NCBI GenBank assembly: GCA_025617745.1
Contig: CM046870.1
Coordinates: 26,021,501-26,085,500, forward strand
DNA: 64,000 nucleotides
Origin: Heliocidaris erythrogramma
Taxonomy: Eukaryota; Echinodermata; Echinoidea; Camarodonta; Echinometridae
Direction: 5' to 3'
Shown: piece after piece, positions 32,840 to 43,529 of the stretch
Numbering within the stretch: position 1 is the first letter of the stretch
Layout of the letters: each line of letters starts with the position of its first letter
Notes under the pieces: model-generated
Database searches by the model: none
What the model was told of the DNA's origin: nothing
The model's input: only the letters and a program-made list of their open reading frames with translations
Position numbers and translations under genes: made by a program

Positions 32840-33800
32840 TCATTATCATCATTATGCCATTATCGTCATTGTCATCACTTATATGAACAACTTATCATTG
32901 TCAACATTATCATGATTGTTATCTTGCACAAATATTATCACATCTTACAAAGCAATTTTCTACAGGGACAGACGACCTAATTTGTCTTCTGTGACGAATT
33001 CAATGCCTAGTTATTTTTACATTTAGTTTGCAGTGCCTCCAAAGGCTAGCGAGGTGCTAGTCCACTGCGCGTAGATACGTACGTGCGCGCCGCTCACAAA
33101 TCAGCTACATGTATATACAAAATGTATACACAAATTACGCACGTACGGACACAGAGCCTTTAATTTCGGGGATGGTGAATTTGTGGAGCATGCAGAGTGC
33201 ATTCGTGGGGATGTAGCTGGATGTACGGATCAGGGCGCGCACGCATGCATTCGAAAAGGTGAAAGATTTAAACAACCAATAAAACTGGTCTAGCGAGATA
33301 CACGCTCGGGCACCAATGATCACGTTCTTATCTTCGGAACGTAAAGCTCCATTTAAAAAATAGATCCCACTTAATTAAATGCATTAAAGTAGCAATGTTA
33401 CTATTCGCCTGCCTTCATTGCATATTCTTTTTAAATAAAATGCTTATTCATTGATATGAATTTGAGTTCTTTGACAACATACTGAGCAAAGATACAATTT
33501 GTCATATTTACAAATTAGATGGCGTGGGATATTATGGAGCGAAAGAAATATAGGCCTATACATTAAACAAAACGAAGGCGGTGATTCATATTCGGAGGGT
33601 ATAGTGAAAGAACAGCACTCAACTTTAAAAAAATAACCAATTTAATTAGGAAAGTACAGAACTAATCTACATGATACTGCATGAACGGACACAATAATTA
33701 CGATCAAACAAAAGAACACAAAAGAAAAACTAATTTTCAATGATCACTTTTTAATGCACATTTTTACAGGCTTTTAATCATAATAATGAAACCAGTTGCC
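32840..33800. other. Unassigned spacer
   Basis: No exon or repeat recognised beyond scattered CATTATC triplets before 32930. Confidence 0.45.
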
Positions 33801-33805
33801 CACGT

Positions 33806-34040
33806 GCGAATTTGAATGCTGGCAGAGACGCTTTCCGGCATGGTGGCGAATTTGAATGCTCACAACCGACTTTTTATTTTGAATGAGAAAAGCGTTAAAT
33901 TGTTTGATCTAAGTGCGAATTTGAATGACCGAAATACCAAGTTGAATGATGAATTTTACGGAGCAGTTTTTTTTTCCGCTAATTTGAATGACTCTTATAT
34001 CAAATTGAATGAAAAAAGTCCGAAATTGACCGCGAAAACC
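33806..34040 (+). repeat. 63-bp-period repeat with AATTTGAATG core
   Basis: TTGAATG starts at 33812, 33852, 33879, 33921, 33942, 33984 and 34005; from 33879 the same core recurs at 63-bp steps with a 21/42 substructure. Because 63 is a multiple of three, the frame 33816-34082 reads a repeated ANLND...KLN peptide. No start context or splice site supports coding. Confidence 0.55.
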
Positions 34041-34784
34041 TATATTATCATCATCATTATATATATTATTCTTATTCAATAAGAATAATATTATTATCAG
34101 AAGTAGTAGTATAGTGGTAGTAGTAGTAGAAGTATAGTAGGAATAGTAGAATCATTATTTTACCATTATTTTATCGTGATGATTATTTTTATATGTTGTT
34201 GCCCATTATCTTTCATCTTCTTCTTTTATCTTTTTTATTTACTACTCTTACCATTGTCATCTTCAACATTGTGATCAAAGTTATCATTTTATTATAGGTA
34301 TAATGTAAGTTACTAGATTGCGTGCGATTTGGGCTTTGATTTTTGTCGGTAGATTCGGGTTGCCTGCTCTCCCCCAATAATGAAAAGCTGGCTACGCTTA
34401 CCTGGTGAAAGTTGGGGTGTTAAATCACCCTTGTCACCGAACACATTGGTTGGTTGTTTTTTGTTGTTTTTTTAACTGACGTTTCATCAAGATCATGATT
34501 CGATTAATTTCTCATCAGTGTTCATCCATGGTGTTCATGAAAGATTGGTCGGTGTTTAATTGGCTCCGGCTTTCTGCTGACTGTACATGTGCATATGACA
34601 ATATTCATACAAGAATGCTAGCTGTTCTCATGGCAACTGCCTGGTAACTTCTGCGATTCTGTTTACCGGTTAGTTTCTTATTTTATTTCTCGTCGGAGTT
34701 TTTATTTTCCGAAATTTTGTCAACATGAAACTGTTTTCACCCTTGATTTGTATATTCTGCAAATTCATTGGAAGTTGGTGAAAG

Positions 34785-34995
34785 TTCTTGACTCTCATAC
34801 GAGAGATCCCCAGTTCGATTCTTGCTTGGTGCTTAACCTACATCCTTGGACAAGGTTTTCTACGTATATTTTGTCCCTCTCGCCCTCGGTGTAATAAATG
34901 GGTAACTTGTAATCCTGGGGTAAGAGCAAAGCCCTCAAGAAGTGTAATATCAATATTGATGAGGCTACCTTGAATAAATAAGACCATAACTGTTA
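34785..34995 (+). mobile_element. Decayed tRNA-derived SINE
   Basis: A B-box-like CAGTTCGATTCTTGC at about 34810 is followed by TTGGACAAGGTTTTCTACG and TGGGTAACTTGTAATCCTGG, an AAATAAGA tail and ATT repeats. The same order of parts as other SINEs here. Confidence 0.5.
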
Positions 34996-34999
34996 TTAT

Positions 35000-35640
35000 T
35001 ATTGTCGATTTGTCAACAATCTAATGTTTAGTTGGTAAATAAAAATGTAACCGGACTTCATCCAGAAATCTAGGGTTACTCTTTTTATTTGGGTTTCGAC
35101 GAGTCCTCGTCATATTTGCAATTCTTCATTCCATTCTAGTAATGACTTTTCGCAGGATATGTGCTGTCCCATGCAGGCTTGCCTTCTATATGGTCTCAAA
35201 GGATAAGTCGACCCCAAGATCAGCCAAGACGTTCTTGTGTCTAGTTAATACAGTTTCTAAGCATACAATCACTATTGGTACTCTCCTCACATTTCCATAT
35301 TCTTTCAGCTCCCATGCCAAATCATTGTCATGATTGTACTTCTGTATCTTTTCATCCTCTTTAATCCAAGCTTTGCAGTCTCCAGCGTTTTCGTTGTCTA
35401 AGATGAGACATTTTTTTTCTCCTTATTCCAACATGTTTAGATATTAAAATCCCATAAATTTTTTACGTCACTGTTCTCGATCACGGGTTCCGCCCGATGT
35501 TCGTAAAATTTGTCTGCAAGTGGTAGATCATACTTCTTGGCCAGACACCAGTGAACTGCAGTCGCCACTTTATCATGCCTTTAGTTTGTACTCAGCCATT
35601 TTGCTGCACTCGTTCACCAAAGGAGTTACTGTTTCGTCCT
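35000..35640. other. Unassigned spacer
   Basis: No family recognised. On the minus strand 35640-35130 has scattered codon-like stretches resembling decayed transposon coding DNA, but I cannot name it. Confidence 0.3.
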
Positions 35641-35652
35641 TGTTATGCCTGC

Positions 35653-35767
35653 GTCACATATCCAACGATCTCCGGCCAAAACTGTAGATCGCCGCAAAGT
35701 CGCCGAATTTCAATTGCCATTTTGAGCTAGCAGAGAAGTCGGGCGGGCTCCGTTTCGGATATGTGAC
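35653..35767. mobile_element. Small MITE
   Basis: Perfect 11-bp inverted ends GTCACATATCC and GGATATGTGAC, 115 bp apart overall. Family unknown. Confidence 0.55.
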
Positions 35768-36189
35768 AGCCCCTTTATGACACATTCTGCATGATTATTT
35801 GCTGCTTCTCAATTATGACTATCATGTAATTTGTTCTCAATGCCTGGTCTTGGGCAGCAACTAACAGATTTTCCGTCTATTTTTTTTAAACCTCCTCGTT
35901 TCAACCAGTGCCAAGATCCTTATTATTATTATCATTGTTATTATTAGTAGGAATACTATAGTAGTAGTAGTAGTAGTTGTTGTAATAGTATTGATACTGT
36001 TATCATTATGATTGTTGTTTACCACAATAACAATATCTGAAACCTAATTATTTTATTATTCAGCTTTTCTATCCGCCATGATTTTTGTGAAACAAACAAA
36101 ATATTATTATGTAACAAGAAACTGTTATAATTTGATTTTGTCTCTCAAAGATGGGGCATGTCCTTCCGGATGGAGTAGTGTAGGACCCG

Positions 36190-36540
36190 GATGCTAAAAG
36201 CCTACTCATAGCCAATCCGGCGTGCAAGACATTATGTCGTATTCAGAAGCTTCTTCATCTTGTAGCTGGACTGGCGGAAAACTCGTTGTTTTCAATGACG
36301 ACAATGAGATGGCAGCATTTGGTGATTTAGCTTCATTCCCTAATCCCCAAGACTCTTCCCAAATTACCCATTTGGCAAAACAAATTTATCCTCAGAATGG
36401 GAAATTTCTGCAAGAGGTTTACAAGGATGCCAAAACCTACGGTTACCTCCTTATAGACCTCAAACCCGACACGGATGAGAAATTAAGACTGCGAACCCAA
36501 CTGTTCCCGGGGAAAAGAACGTGGTGTACATCATGAAATA
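36190..36540 (+). pseudogene. Decayed ORF of an integrase-bearing element, part 1
   Basis: The frame from 36222 encodes a conserved-looking segment GYLLIDLKPDTDEKLRLRTQ and ends after a frameshift near 36515. From memory, this type of sequence accompanies Polinton-like integrase genes in invertebrate genomes; its function is unknown to me. Confidence 0.45.
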
Positions 36541-36599
36541 ACATCTTCCAAGACTGTATAAAACCAGAGACTTGAAAGGTCAGTGGTCAGTTGACGCGT

Positions 36600-36935
36600 A
36601 AATAGCTGTGTGAAAGCACCTGTTGACTCATTCGGCATGTCTTGTAGGTTGAGGAACAACGCCCCTTACCTGCACGTCTTGGCAAAGGGAAATCCAACGC
36701 AGAGGAAATGGATAGTGCAAGGCGCTAAAAAGGATCTGATTGAAACAATCTGCGAATGTGCCTTCAGTATTCTTCACGGTAACATTCCTTTGTCGGCTCA
36801 GGATAAAAAGAAACTGCGTCATCATAAACAAATGCTGAGAAGTCCATGCAGCAGAAAATTGCTCTTCATAAAAAGAAAAAAAAGCTGGTCAATCAGAAAG
36901 GTGGATTACTACCGGCTTTAGTCGCTCCTATCCTA
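36600..36935 (+). pseudogene. Decayed ORF of an integrase-bearing element, part 2
   Basis: The frame at 36610-36921 encodes LHVLAKGNPTQRKWIVQGA, CAFSILHGNIPLSAQDKKKL and then, after a shift near 36845, a Lys-rich and hydrophobic C-terminus. Its helical LL...ILxGNIPL layout resembles small basic proteins of adintovirus/Polinton-type loci; that is an impression and not a search result. Confidence 0.4.
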
Positions 36936-36959
36936 GCTAGTTTGTATAGGAGATAACCC

Positions 36960-37610
36960 TAAGAAACCATCGCTAGACAAGGAAGTATTGACCATGCAGT
37001 ATGCAAAGAAGATGGTTTTGGTACCTCATGAAGCAGCGCATCAAGTTCATGCTTCGCACGAACATGGACTGACTCCAACCTATAAGGCTTTGGCTGGTTT
37101 AGACGAGCAAATGCAGACCATCCTACGACGACAAGATATTCCGCAGGACGAACGAGTGAAACTTTATTAGCAGGCCCTCCTTGGATACATCAGCCTACAT
37201 CACAAACTCAATGAACCCATGGCTGTCCAAGTGGAGACTCTACCTGAAAAAAGCTATATGGAGACCGCACCCAAAAGTAATTTAGGTGGTGTAAAGACAG
37301 TCCCTTCTTCCACAGCAACATATCAAAGAGATTGTCCAAAACACTGGTTCGAAATGCTGAACAGCTCATGCATCTCATTTAAGCTGCGCCCTCTCAGTCC
37401 CTGCGTATCAATGAAAAGGGAGAGCTTGTGTTGAAAGGAGAGGCTAACGAAGGGACACATATCATAGACTTGGTCAACGATGTGTTGAGAAAGAGGAAGA
37501 CTTTTTCCCCTCGAGGTTGGCAGGAGTTTGCGAAGGCATTGGCTCCATTGCATCCTCCAAGGGAACTTGTGGGTAATCAAGACAGGTGGGGGTTCATTCA
37601 AGAAATTTAA
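36960..37610 (+). pseudogene. Decayed ORF of an integrase-bearing element, part 3
   Basis: MQYAKKMVLVPHEAA at 36990 and LDEQMQTILRRQDIPQDERV near 37100 belong to a protein family commonly found with such integrases. A stop at 37168 and frameshifts near 37320 and 37430 break it. Confidence 0.45.
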
Positions 37611-37927
37611 TCGCCGGTCGATTTACTATCAAAGAGGAAAACGGAGTTTGAAGATGACAAAGCTGATGGTTTGAATCAGCCTGAACTTTATGCGAAAACG
37701 GATCATCTACCCCTCGCAGAAAGCGTCGACCCAAACGACAATTATCGTCCGAGTGGATACCGTCTTGATAAACCTGAACATTCGATTCTTTTCCTCATTC
37801 CGCGAGACTACCGATGTCGAACAACATGGGGTGTTGGCCTCCAACGTTGAGGCTGCAACTAAAACGCGTTAGATGTGCTTCGGCCTGTTGCAGAGGAGAC
37901 GTCAATATACATGTGAATGACTCGGTA

Positions 37928-38393
37928 GATGGAGAAACTACTGGAAAAGGTGTATTACGATCCCGAACATCCTGCTGGTTTTGGTGGTGTAGATGTTGTT
38001 TACCAAGAAGTAAGAAAACAAAACAAAAATATAAAAAAGGATCGGATAAAGGACTGGTTGAAAAAAACAACCGACCTACACCCTTCACAAACCTCTCCGT
38101 CGGCGTTTCAAACGAAATAGAGTCATCAATGGCAGGTGGATCTGGTGGACATGCAAGCCCTCTCGAGGCAAAATAAAGTATCTTTTGACGTGTATAGACA
38201 TATTCTCTAAATACGCATGGGTCTTACCTCTCAAAGACAAGAAATCACCCACCTTGGTCAAAGCATTTCAAAAGATCCTGAAAGAAGGACGAAAACCTTA
38301 CAAACTACAGTCGGACAAAGGGGGTGAATTCATCAAGCCCTTTCAAAAGTTGCTGAAAGATGAAGGCATCGTATTTTTCACCACCCAGAATGC
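37928..38393 (+). pseudogene. Truncated retroviral-type integrase of a Polinton-like element
   Basis: The N-terminal part at 37929-38120 (YYDPEHPAGFGGVDVVYQEV) is the segment preceding the catalytic core. The core is split by frameshifts near 38120 and 38178. The first catalytic Asp lies in a WQVDLVDM motif near 38135. The segment LTCIDIFSKYAWVLPLKDK (38186-38244) and a second Asp in LQSDKGGEF (38312-38335) follow. Sequence similarity stops at about 38393, before the catalytic Glu. It is therefore inactive by frame breaks and truncation. The class call (Polinton/adintovirus-like c-integrase) is from recognition only. Confidence 0.6.
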
Positions 38394-38543
38394 CCATCTG
38401 CCTTGGGGGTTTGCCCTTAGAAGCCGAGGGCCGAGACGCCTTGCGTTTCCTGGATGCCCGAGCCTGGGCCTGCCTAATGCGCTTCTCATCACCGGTGTCG
38501 CTAGCGAGGTCATCGCTCAGGTATTCATCAACAGCTGACCACC
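38394..38543 (-). pseudogene. Gag-like gene of an unidentified element, downstream exon
   Basis: The acceptor CATCTCATAG precedes GGTGGTCAG; the frame continues that of 38820-39140 across a 276-bp intron (phase 1 on both sides) and reads WSAVDEYLSDDLASDTGDEK then Arg/Lys-rich sequence. It ends against the antisense of the integrase remnant near 38393. Confidence 0.5.
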
Positions 38544-38819
38544 CTATGAGATGAAAGAGGGCTACTTGCATAACAGTTAAATAATCTGTATCGAAATGCC
38601 ATTACAAGAACCCACCGAAACTGCTACATTGGAGCGTGTCAAACATAACAGAACATACATTCTTTAAATTGTAATCAAAACGGTACTCAACAAAGCCTTC
38701 TATACACACTTAACCCGGCAGGTGCCGCGAGTTTATACTTTATCACCAATTTTCAACACTAGGCGTACTCATTTGGCCTGTATAGAACATTTCCAAAATA
38801 GTTTTTTTTTTTAACTAAC

Positions 38820-39140
38820 CTGCATCAGATTTATCAGCCAGTCTGACCAACTTCTTTCTCTTCTTAAAGTCACCGGGGCCCTCCTTAAGCTTTTCAAGTG
38901 CAGATACCTGCTTCCCTTCTTCTAAGAAGGCCACACCCTTTTCCAACTTTTCCTGTAGATTGGAATTAAACTCGTATTGAACTCCATTGCCCTTAAAGCG
39001 AAATGACAACTCAGACGCCCTTTTAAGCTGTTGAAGCTCAGTGGATGCCGCGGACAGCTTCTTCTCGCTATCTTCCTTCACTTTAGCTATGGATGAGTCA
39101 AAATACTGTTTAAATGAACCAAAAGCCTCTTTATACCCCC
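38820..39140 (-). pseudogene. Gag-like gene of an unidentified element, upstream exon
   Basis: Encodes a coiled-coil-like segment (KVKEDSEKKLSAASTELQQL), then FRFKGNGVQYEFN and KKRKKLVRLADKSDAG before the donor GTTAGT. The FKGN...QY.FN...KLIRIADRSE..GW..V.EY pattern is one I associate with gag-like proteins of tyrosine-recombinase (DIRS-like) elements in invertebrates; no recombinase or RT is visible here. Its 5' part is cut off by the Harbinger element; a candidate continuation (DDQGAEIPTDSHPG...) lies at 41611-41535. Confidence 0.45.
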
Positions 39141-39933
39141 ATCACACCAAACTAGTTCTCACTACGTTCTGCCGAACGGGCTCAAACTGTGTGAGAACGG
39201 AGTGGACGTAGTAGCTACTGTTTACGGTCTTTTTACGAACTTCATGGACGGGCTTGGACGGGAAGGGTGCTCCAGAACTTCGAGCCTTCCCGCTCTGCAA
39301 TTAGACGGAGTGACAACGTACTTAAAACGAGATGGACGTACTACGAACGGAATTGCCGTACTTCGATCCTACTAGGGACGTGTTCCGACGTGGTGCAGTC
39401 GTGCATCAATTGCAGTACGTGTGCACACCGACCGGGTCCGTTTGTACCTGGTTCATCCCGTTCGCAGACAGACCCGATTCGACCGCATTACGTCCTTAGC
39501 CAGTCGTTATTCCGTGTAAATACGTTAAAAACAAAATAAAATTTCTGAAGGAGTTGACAACACGTTTCTACACGGTTCTAAAAGATCGCAGGAGGTTCTC
39601 ATTAAGTTCTATTCGTTTTTAATTACGTTCGTGTAATTCTCACGCAGTTCTAACTGCGCCCATGCACCCCGTCTGCAGTACAATAGGACAAGGTTTCCAC
39701 GCTGGTTCATCATTTGGGCTCGAGATTTTTGGCAGTGCACATTTGTTTCTCGACTTCAAGATTTTCAAGATTTTTGCCCTCAATCATGGATATTTTTCCT
39801 TAACATGTTGAATGTTGGTTTCATGCAATTTTTGTTGGAAGCAGAGCAAGAGTACAATGAGATGGTAGAGCAAGAAAAGAAGAAGACCAAGAACCTGTAG
39901 GGTGAGGACTGGCTGAAACCTAAGAGGCCATGT

Positions 39934-40608
39934 TTGATGAACTTCTTGAACGCATCACCCCCTCCATCGCAAAAGAAGACAAACTACAGAAAGGCTCTAG
40001 AACCAGGGATAAGGCTTGCCATCACACTGCGTCATTTGGCAACAGGAGATTCCTATGGCACCCTGCAATATGAATTCCGGGTAGCCAGAAACACAATCTG
40101 CTTGTTGGTGAAAGAAGACTGGAACCATGTACCACAACTACAAAGGCTTCTTTTTAGTCGTTCTAATTACCTTGGTAGATGCTGATTACAAATTCATGTG
40201 GATAGATGTTGGTGGCTTTGGAAGCCAGTCTGATGCCCAGATCTACAACCAGTCAGAACTGAAAGATTGCTTAGAAGATGGCTCCATTGGACTCCCTCCA
40301 CCTTCCCTCTTGCCAAATGATGTCCAGGACTTTCCCTATTTCCTGTTGAGAAATGACGCTTTTGGCCTTCGCACATAATATACCTCATGAAGCCATACTC
40401 GGGCCGTCGACTGACAAAATAAGAAATGATTGCGAACTACAGGATCTCTAGAGCAAGACGTGTGGTCGAAAATGCCTTTGGCATTATGGCACAGAGATGG
40501 AGAGTCCTCTTGTCAACAATGCAACAGATGCCAGTGACTGTACAGACCATCGTTGAAGCTTGTGTGTGCCTTCACAACTTCATCCGTCTCCGAAACCCAG
40601 CCATTTAG
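39934..40608 (+). pseudogene. Harbinger transposase, broken
   Basis: An N-terminal helix-turn-helix-like part (LAITLRHLATGDSYGTLQYE) runs to about 40105. It is then followed directly, in another frame, by [20 protein letters not shown], the conserved core (40127-40375). The expected segment between them, carrying the first catalytic Asp (family motif GxIDGKH), is missing. A stop at 40377 and another near 40423 precede RARRVVENAFG (catalytic Glu block) at 40447-40479. So the protein has an internal deletion and at least two further breaks. Confidence 0.75.
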
Positions 40609-40689
40609 AACATTCAAGTGGATACTGAAGATGCTGCACACAACCTCATGCCTGGTGCCTGGAGACAAGATGCCAACCTGCCAGACTTG

Positions 40690-41015
40690 GACGTCCCACA
40701 GGGAGGAAACAGGGACACTTCTTGGTCTATTGTGAGATGGGTTTGGTCTTGGTTTTCTTCTTCCTGGCTTTCTGACTCTATTCTGCATCTTCCTCAGACA
40801 TATGCCCCCTGACTGTGAGGCAGAGGCATTAGAGGGTCCAGGGGATACAGCTCTCTCCTTCTCTTGAATCCCGCACTCAGGGGCAGGCTCAGGAGGCTCA
40901 GCAACTTTGGGGGATGGGCTTCGGCGGGGCTTGTACAACTTGGGGTAGTACTGGCTGCTTTCACACGGCCCGTCTTTCTGGATCCGCTCCTCTTTGGAGG
41001 CATGATGATTGAAGA
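40690..41015 (-). pseudogene. Possible second Harbinger ORF, opposite strand
   Basis: Minus strand from MPPKRSGSRK (41004) shifts frame near 40980 into a Pro/Ser/Arg-rich stretch (CGIQEKERAVSPGPSNASAS). Harbinger elements often carry a second, DNA-binding ORF, but no Myb/SANT motif is visible, so this assignment is weak. Confidence 0.3.
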
Positions 41016-41534
41016 TGAAAATTTCGTTGACTTGATGTGTTGGCGTATACAACTTGAAGCGGCGAACGAGAATGAGGACTGGCAACAATGCGCTGGGTAA
41101 CTATTCGGGCCGGGACGCGATTGCAATTACGTTCCGCACGCACTAGCGACGAGATGAGGACGTGGTGAGAACGAGATGAACTGTCTTGAAACGAGGTGGT
41201 CGAGTTAAGAACTAGTTAGAACGTTTTTGGGCGTATTAGGAACGAGGTAGAACTAGTTCAGAACGGGTTTAAACTGACTACGGACGTACTTGGACTGCTT
41301 GGAAACGTTTTCCGCATGAGATGAACGAGCGATTTTACACGAATCTGAACGTGATACCAACGGACTGCGGACGGGATAAAAACGAGATGGACGTATTGAG
41401 GACTGTTTATGAACGAACTAGCATCGTATTTTAGACAATATTTGGCCAAAGTAACACGTTCTACCCCGACCGAAGCCCGTTTTACGATTTGTCTAGGACG
41501 GGGCAGGACTTTCTGAGAACTACTTTGGTGTGAT

Positions 41535-41611
41535 CCAGGCATTAATACCGTTACTCACAAATGATGGCGTCAGAGCCCCAGGATGAGAATCAGTAGGAAT
41601 TTCAGCACCCT
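41535..41611 (-). pseudogene. Candidate 5' part of the gag-like gene
   Basis: Open minus-strand frame DDQGAEIPTDSHPGALTPSF followed by VSNGINAW runs into the Harbinger right end. An in-frame stop lies just upstream (41618), so a start or an acceptor there is unresolved. Confidence 0.35.
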
Positions 41612-41763
41612 GATCATCAATAATATCTGATCAGACATTGTTAATGTGCATATATAGCGCGACCAAAATGAGACGTCCGTTCTGCCAGCGCCGAACCAGG
41701 TCAGTGAAGCTCTGAATGCTTCACGCCTCTGAATACACCGACGTTTCACCTGCTTAACATTCC

Positions 41764-42140
41764 CAGGCCCGTAGCCAGGGTTTTTAAAGGGGTGGGTCGT
41801 TTTGGGCAAAAGTGGACCTTCTCGTCATAATCAATACGGACCTGCTAGGGGGGTCCGGGGGCATGCTTCCCCCGGAAAATTTTAAAATCTAGGGTCACAT
41901 ATTATTGCGAATTGTCAAAGGAGCATATAAATGTTAATGTAAATCAATAATATGGACATGTATCAAAAAGAGAAAAGCCAGCGGAATATAAGTTGGCTTT
42001 TTTCAGTAGATATGTTTTCATTTCATTTTATTGGATAGTACGGCAATTTGCCAGTACATGCCAATGCAGCAATACACAAGCATGCATCTCTTTTTTGCTT
42101 ACTATGAAAGGTATTGGTTAGCCCATGAATTATTGGGTAA
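41764..42140. mobile_element. Orphan transposon end and spacer
   Basis: CAGGCCCGTAGCCAGGGTTT at 41767 is a typical left end of a DNA transposon MITE (compare 45343 and 49710). GGGGGTCCGGGGGCATGCTTCCCCC at 41848 is its inner G/C-rich block. The right end is absent. Confidence 0.4.
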
Positions 42141-42149
42141 ACAGTTTAA

Positions 42150-42900
42150 TTGTCATTTAATTTTGAGACTGCTTATATAGGTTATCCCGCCCAATTTCAT
42201 CAGAGTTGCATTCGAATTCATGAACAGGCGTTCAAGTTCGAACGATTTTCGTCAACTTTCTGCTCTCATGGTTCATTTTCATTCTTTGAGCATTCAATTT
42301 CGTTTTATACCATTCCTTTTAAATTTTATTTCAATCAATTTAGAGAGAAATCCATTAAATTTAAAGGCGCGAAGTTGTCATTCAATTTCGCGCCAGCTGG
42401 ACAGACGTTCAGTTTCGTCCCAAATAACAATTTCAATTTCATTTATAGGCACACACCTTCGCACTTTGAACGTTCGAATTCAATTAACATAAACAAGTTC
42501 TGTAGTTCTATGTAATTCTTACCTGAATTTGAATGCTCATCGTGTAAACTTCTTATTTGAATGCTCATTCTATCAAAATGCATAATGAAAGAATGCGATC
42601 GCATGCCCTAAAAACAAATAGACCTGTTTACTAATGTATTTCAATTTATGCATGTTTCTCTCCAGAATCCTTAGTTACCAACAGTGCACATGGTATGCGT
42701 AATGGCATCCCTATGGATGGAATCCATTTTGTATACATTATACATATGTCGGGCAAGCCTCTGGCAAGCTTTAGAGCCGTTAAGAGCAACTTTCGTCCAG
42801 GAAGTATGCATAAAATACGTAAACAGGTCTATTGAATGCTCATTTTATGCCACTGAATGTTGAGCATTCAAATTCAAATGAAATGAAATTTGGCTGCTGT
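42150..42900. repeat. Region rich in AATTGAA/TTCAATT and TTGAATGCTCA motifs
   Basis: Many copies of TTCAATTT and CATTCAATT (left) and of GAATTTGAATGCTCA (42530-42860), in both orientations. The same core, AATTTGAATG, builds the 63-bp repeat at 33806. No terminal structure found. Confidence 0.45.
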
Positions 42901-43217
42901 TCCGATGAATTTGACCGGGAAACCCTAATAGTCCTACTCAGGTTACAAGCATTATACCATCCAATAGACCTGTTCACAAATAATATGCATACTTTTAAAA
43001 CAAAGCTTGTTCATGACAACCTGAAATCTTGTCAGAGGCTTGTCAGACATAGCAACAAGTAATGTATGCAAACTGGATTCCAAGTATTGTAGTTCATTCA
43101 TTAATAATAGGTTAATGAAATACCTCATTACTAGGTCCCCAGGAAAGAAACATGCATATAAATTTGAATAAATTTGAATAACTTTGTGAACAGGTCTATT
43201 CAATTTTCCCAATGCAG

Positions 43218-43489
43218 TTAAGCCTTTACCAGATATCACTACGACCCAAGACCTGACCACTCAGTCTCCACCACAAACTACAACCCAAGACTCAACCTCT
43301 CACCAGACTCCTCCACAAACAACTACCCAAGACCAGACCACTCAGACTCCTGAAACTACTACCAAAGACTCGACCACTCAGACTCCTCCACAGACTACTA
43401 CCCGAGTCTCGACCACCCAGACTCCTCCAACTACTACCCAAGACCAGACAACTCATCAGACTCCTCCACAACTACTACCCAAGACCTAA
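43218..43489 (+). CDS. Candidate exon encoding a Thr/Gln/Pro-rich (mucin-like) repeat
   Basis: After CCCAATGCAG (possible acceptor, 43217) a frame without ATG runs ~90 codons. It repeats a ~12-residue unit of the form TTTQDQTTQTPP six to seven times at the 36-39 bp level. Dense Thr/Ser/Pro suggests an extracellular O-glycosylated stalk. The last unit is shifted by one base (CCACAACTACTACCC), leading to TAA at 43487; reading the other frame extends to a weak donor GTAATT near 43524. Could be an exon with variable repeat number, or a pseudo-exon. Same strand and entry phase (1) as the candidate exon at 50477. Confidence 0.4.
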
Positions 43490-43529
43490 TGACCACTCAG
43501 ACTCAAGCCATGGACAATAAACAGTAATT

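Larger units (their letters stand above)
39141..41534 (+). mobile_element. PIF/Harbinger DNA transposon, defective
   Basis: Inverted ends ATCACACCAAACTAGTTCTC and GAGAACTACTTTGGTGTGAT (one mismatch in 20) bound 2.4 kb with a DDE_Tnp_4-type transposase. Both subterminal regions (39165-39500, 41110-41520) are packed with GAACG/CGTAC-type motifs in both orientations, likely transposase binding sites. No clear 3-bp target duplication: left CCC, right CCA. Confidence 0.75.

Noticed and set aside
42150..42515. Phe/Ser-rich 121-codon open frame
   Set aside because: Composition follows the TTCAATTT-type repeat motif; no splice or family evidence.
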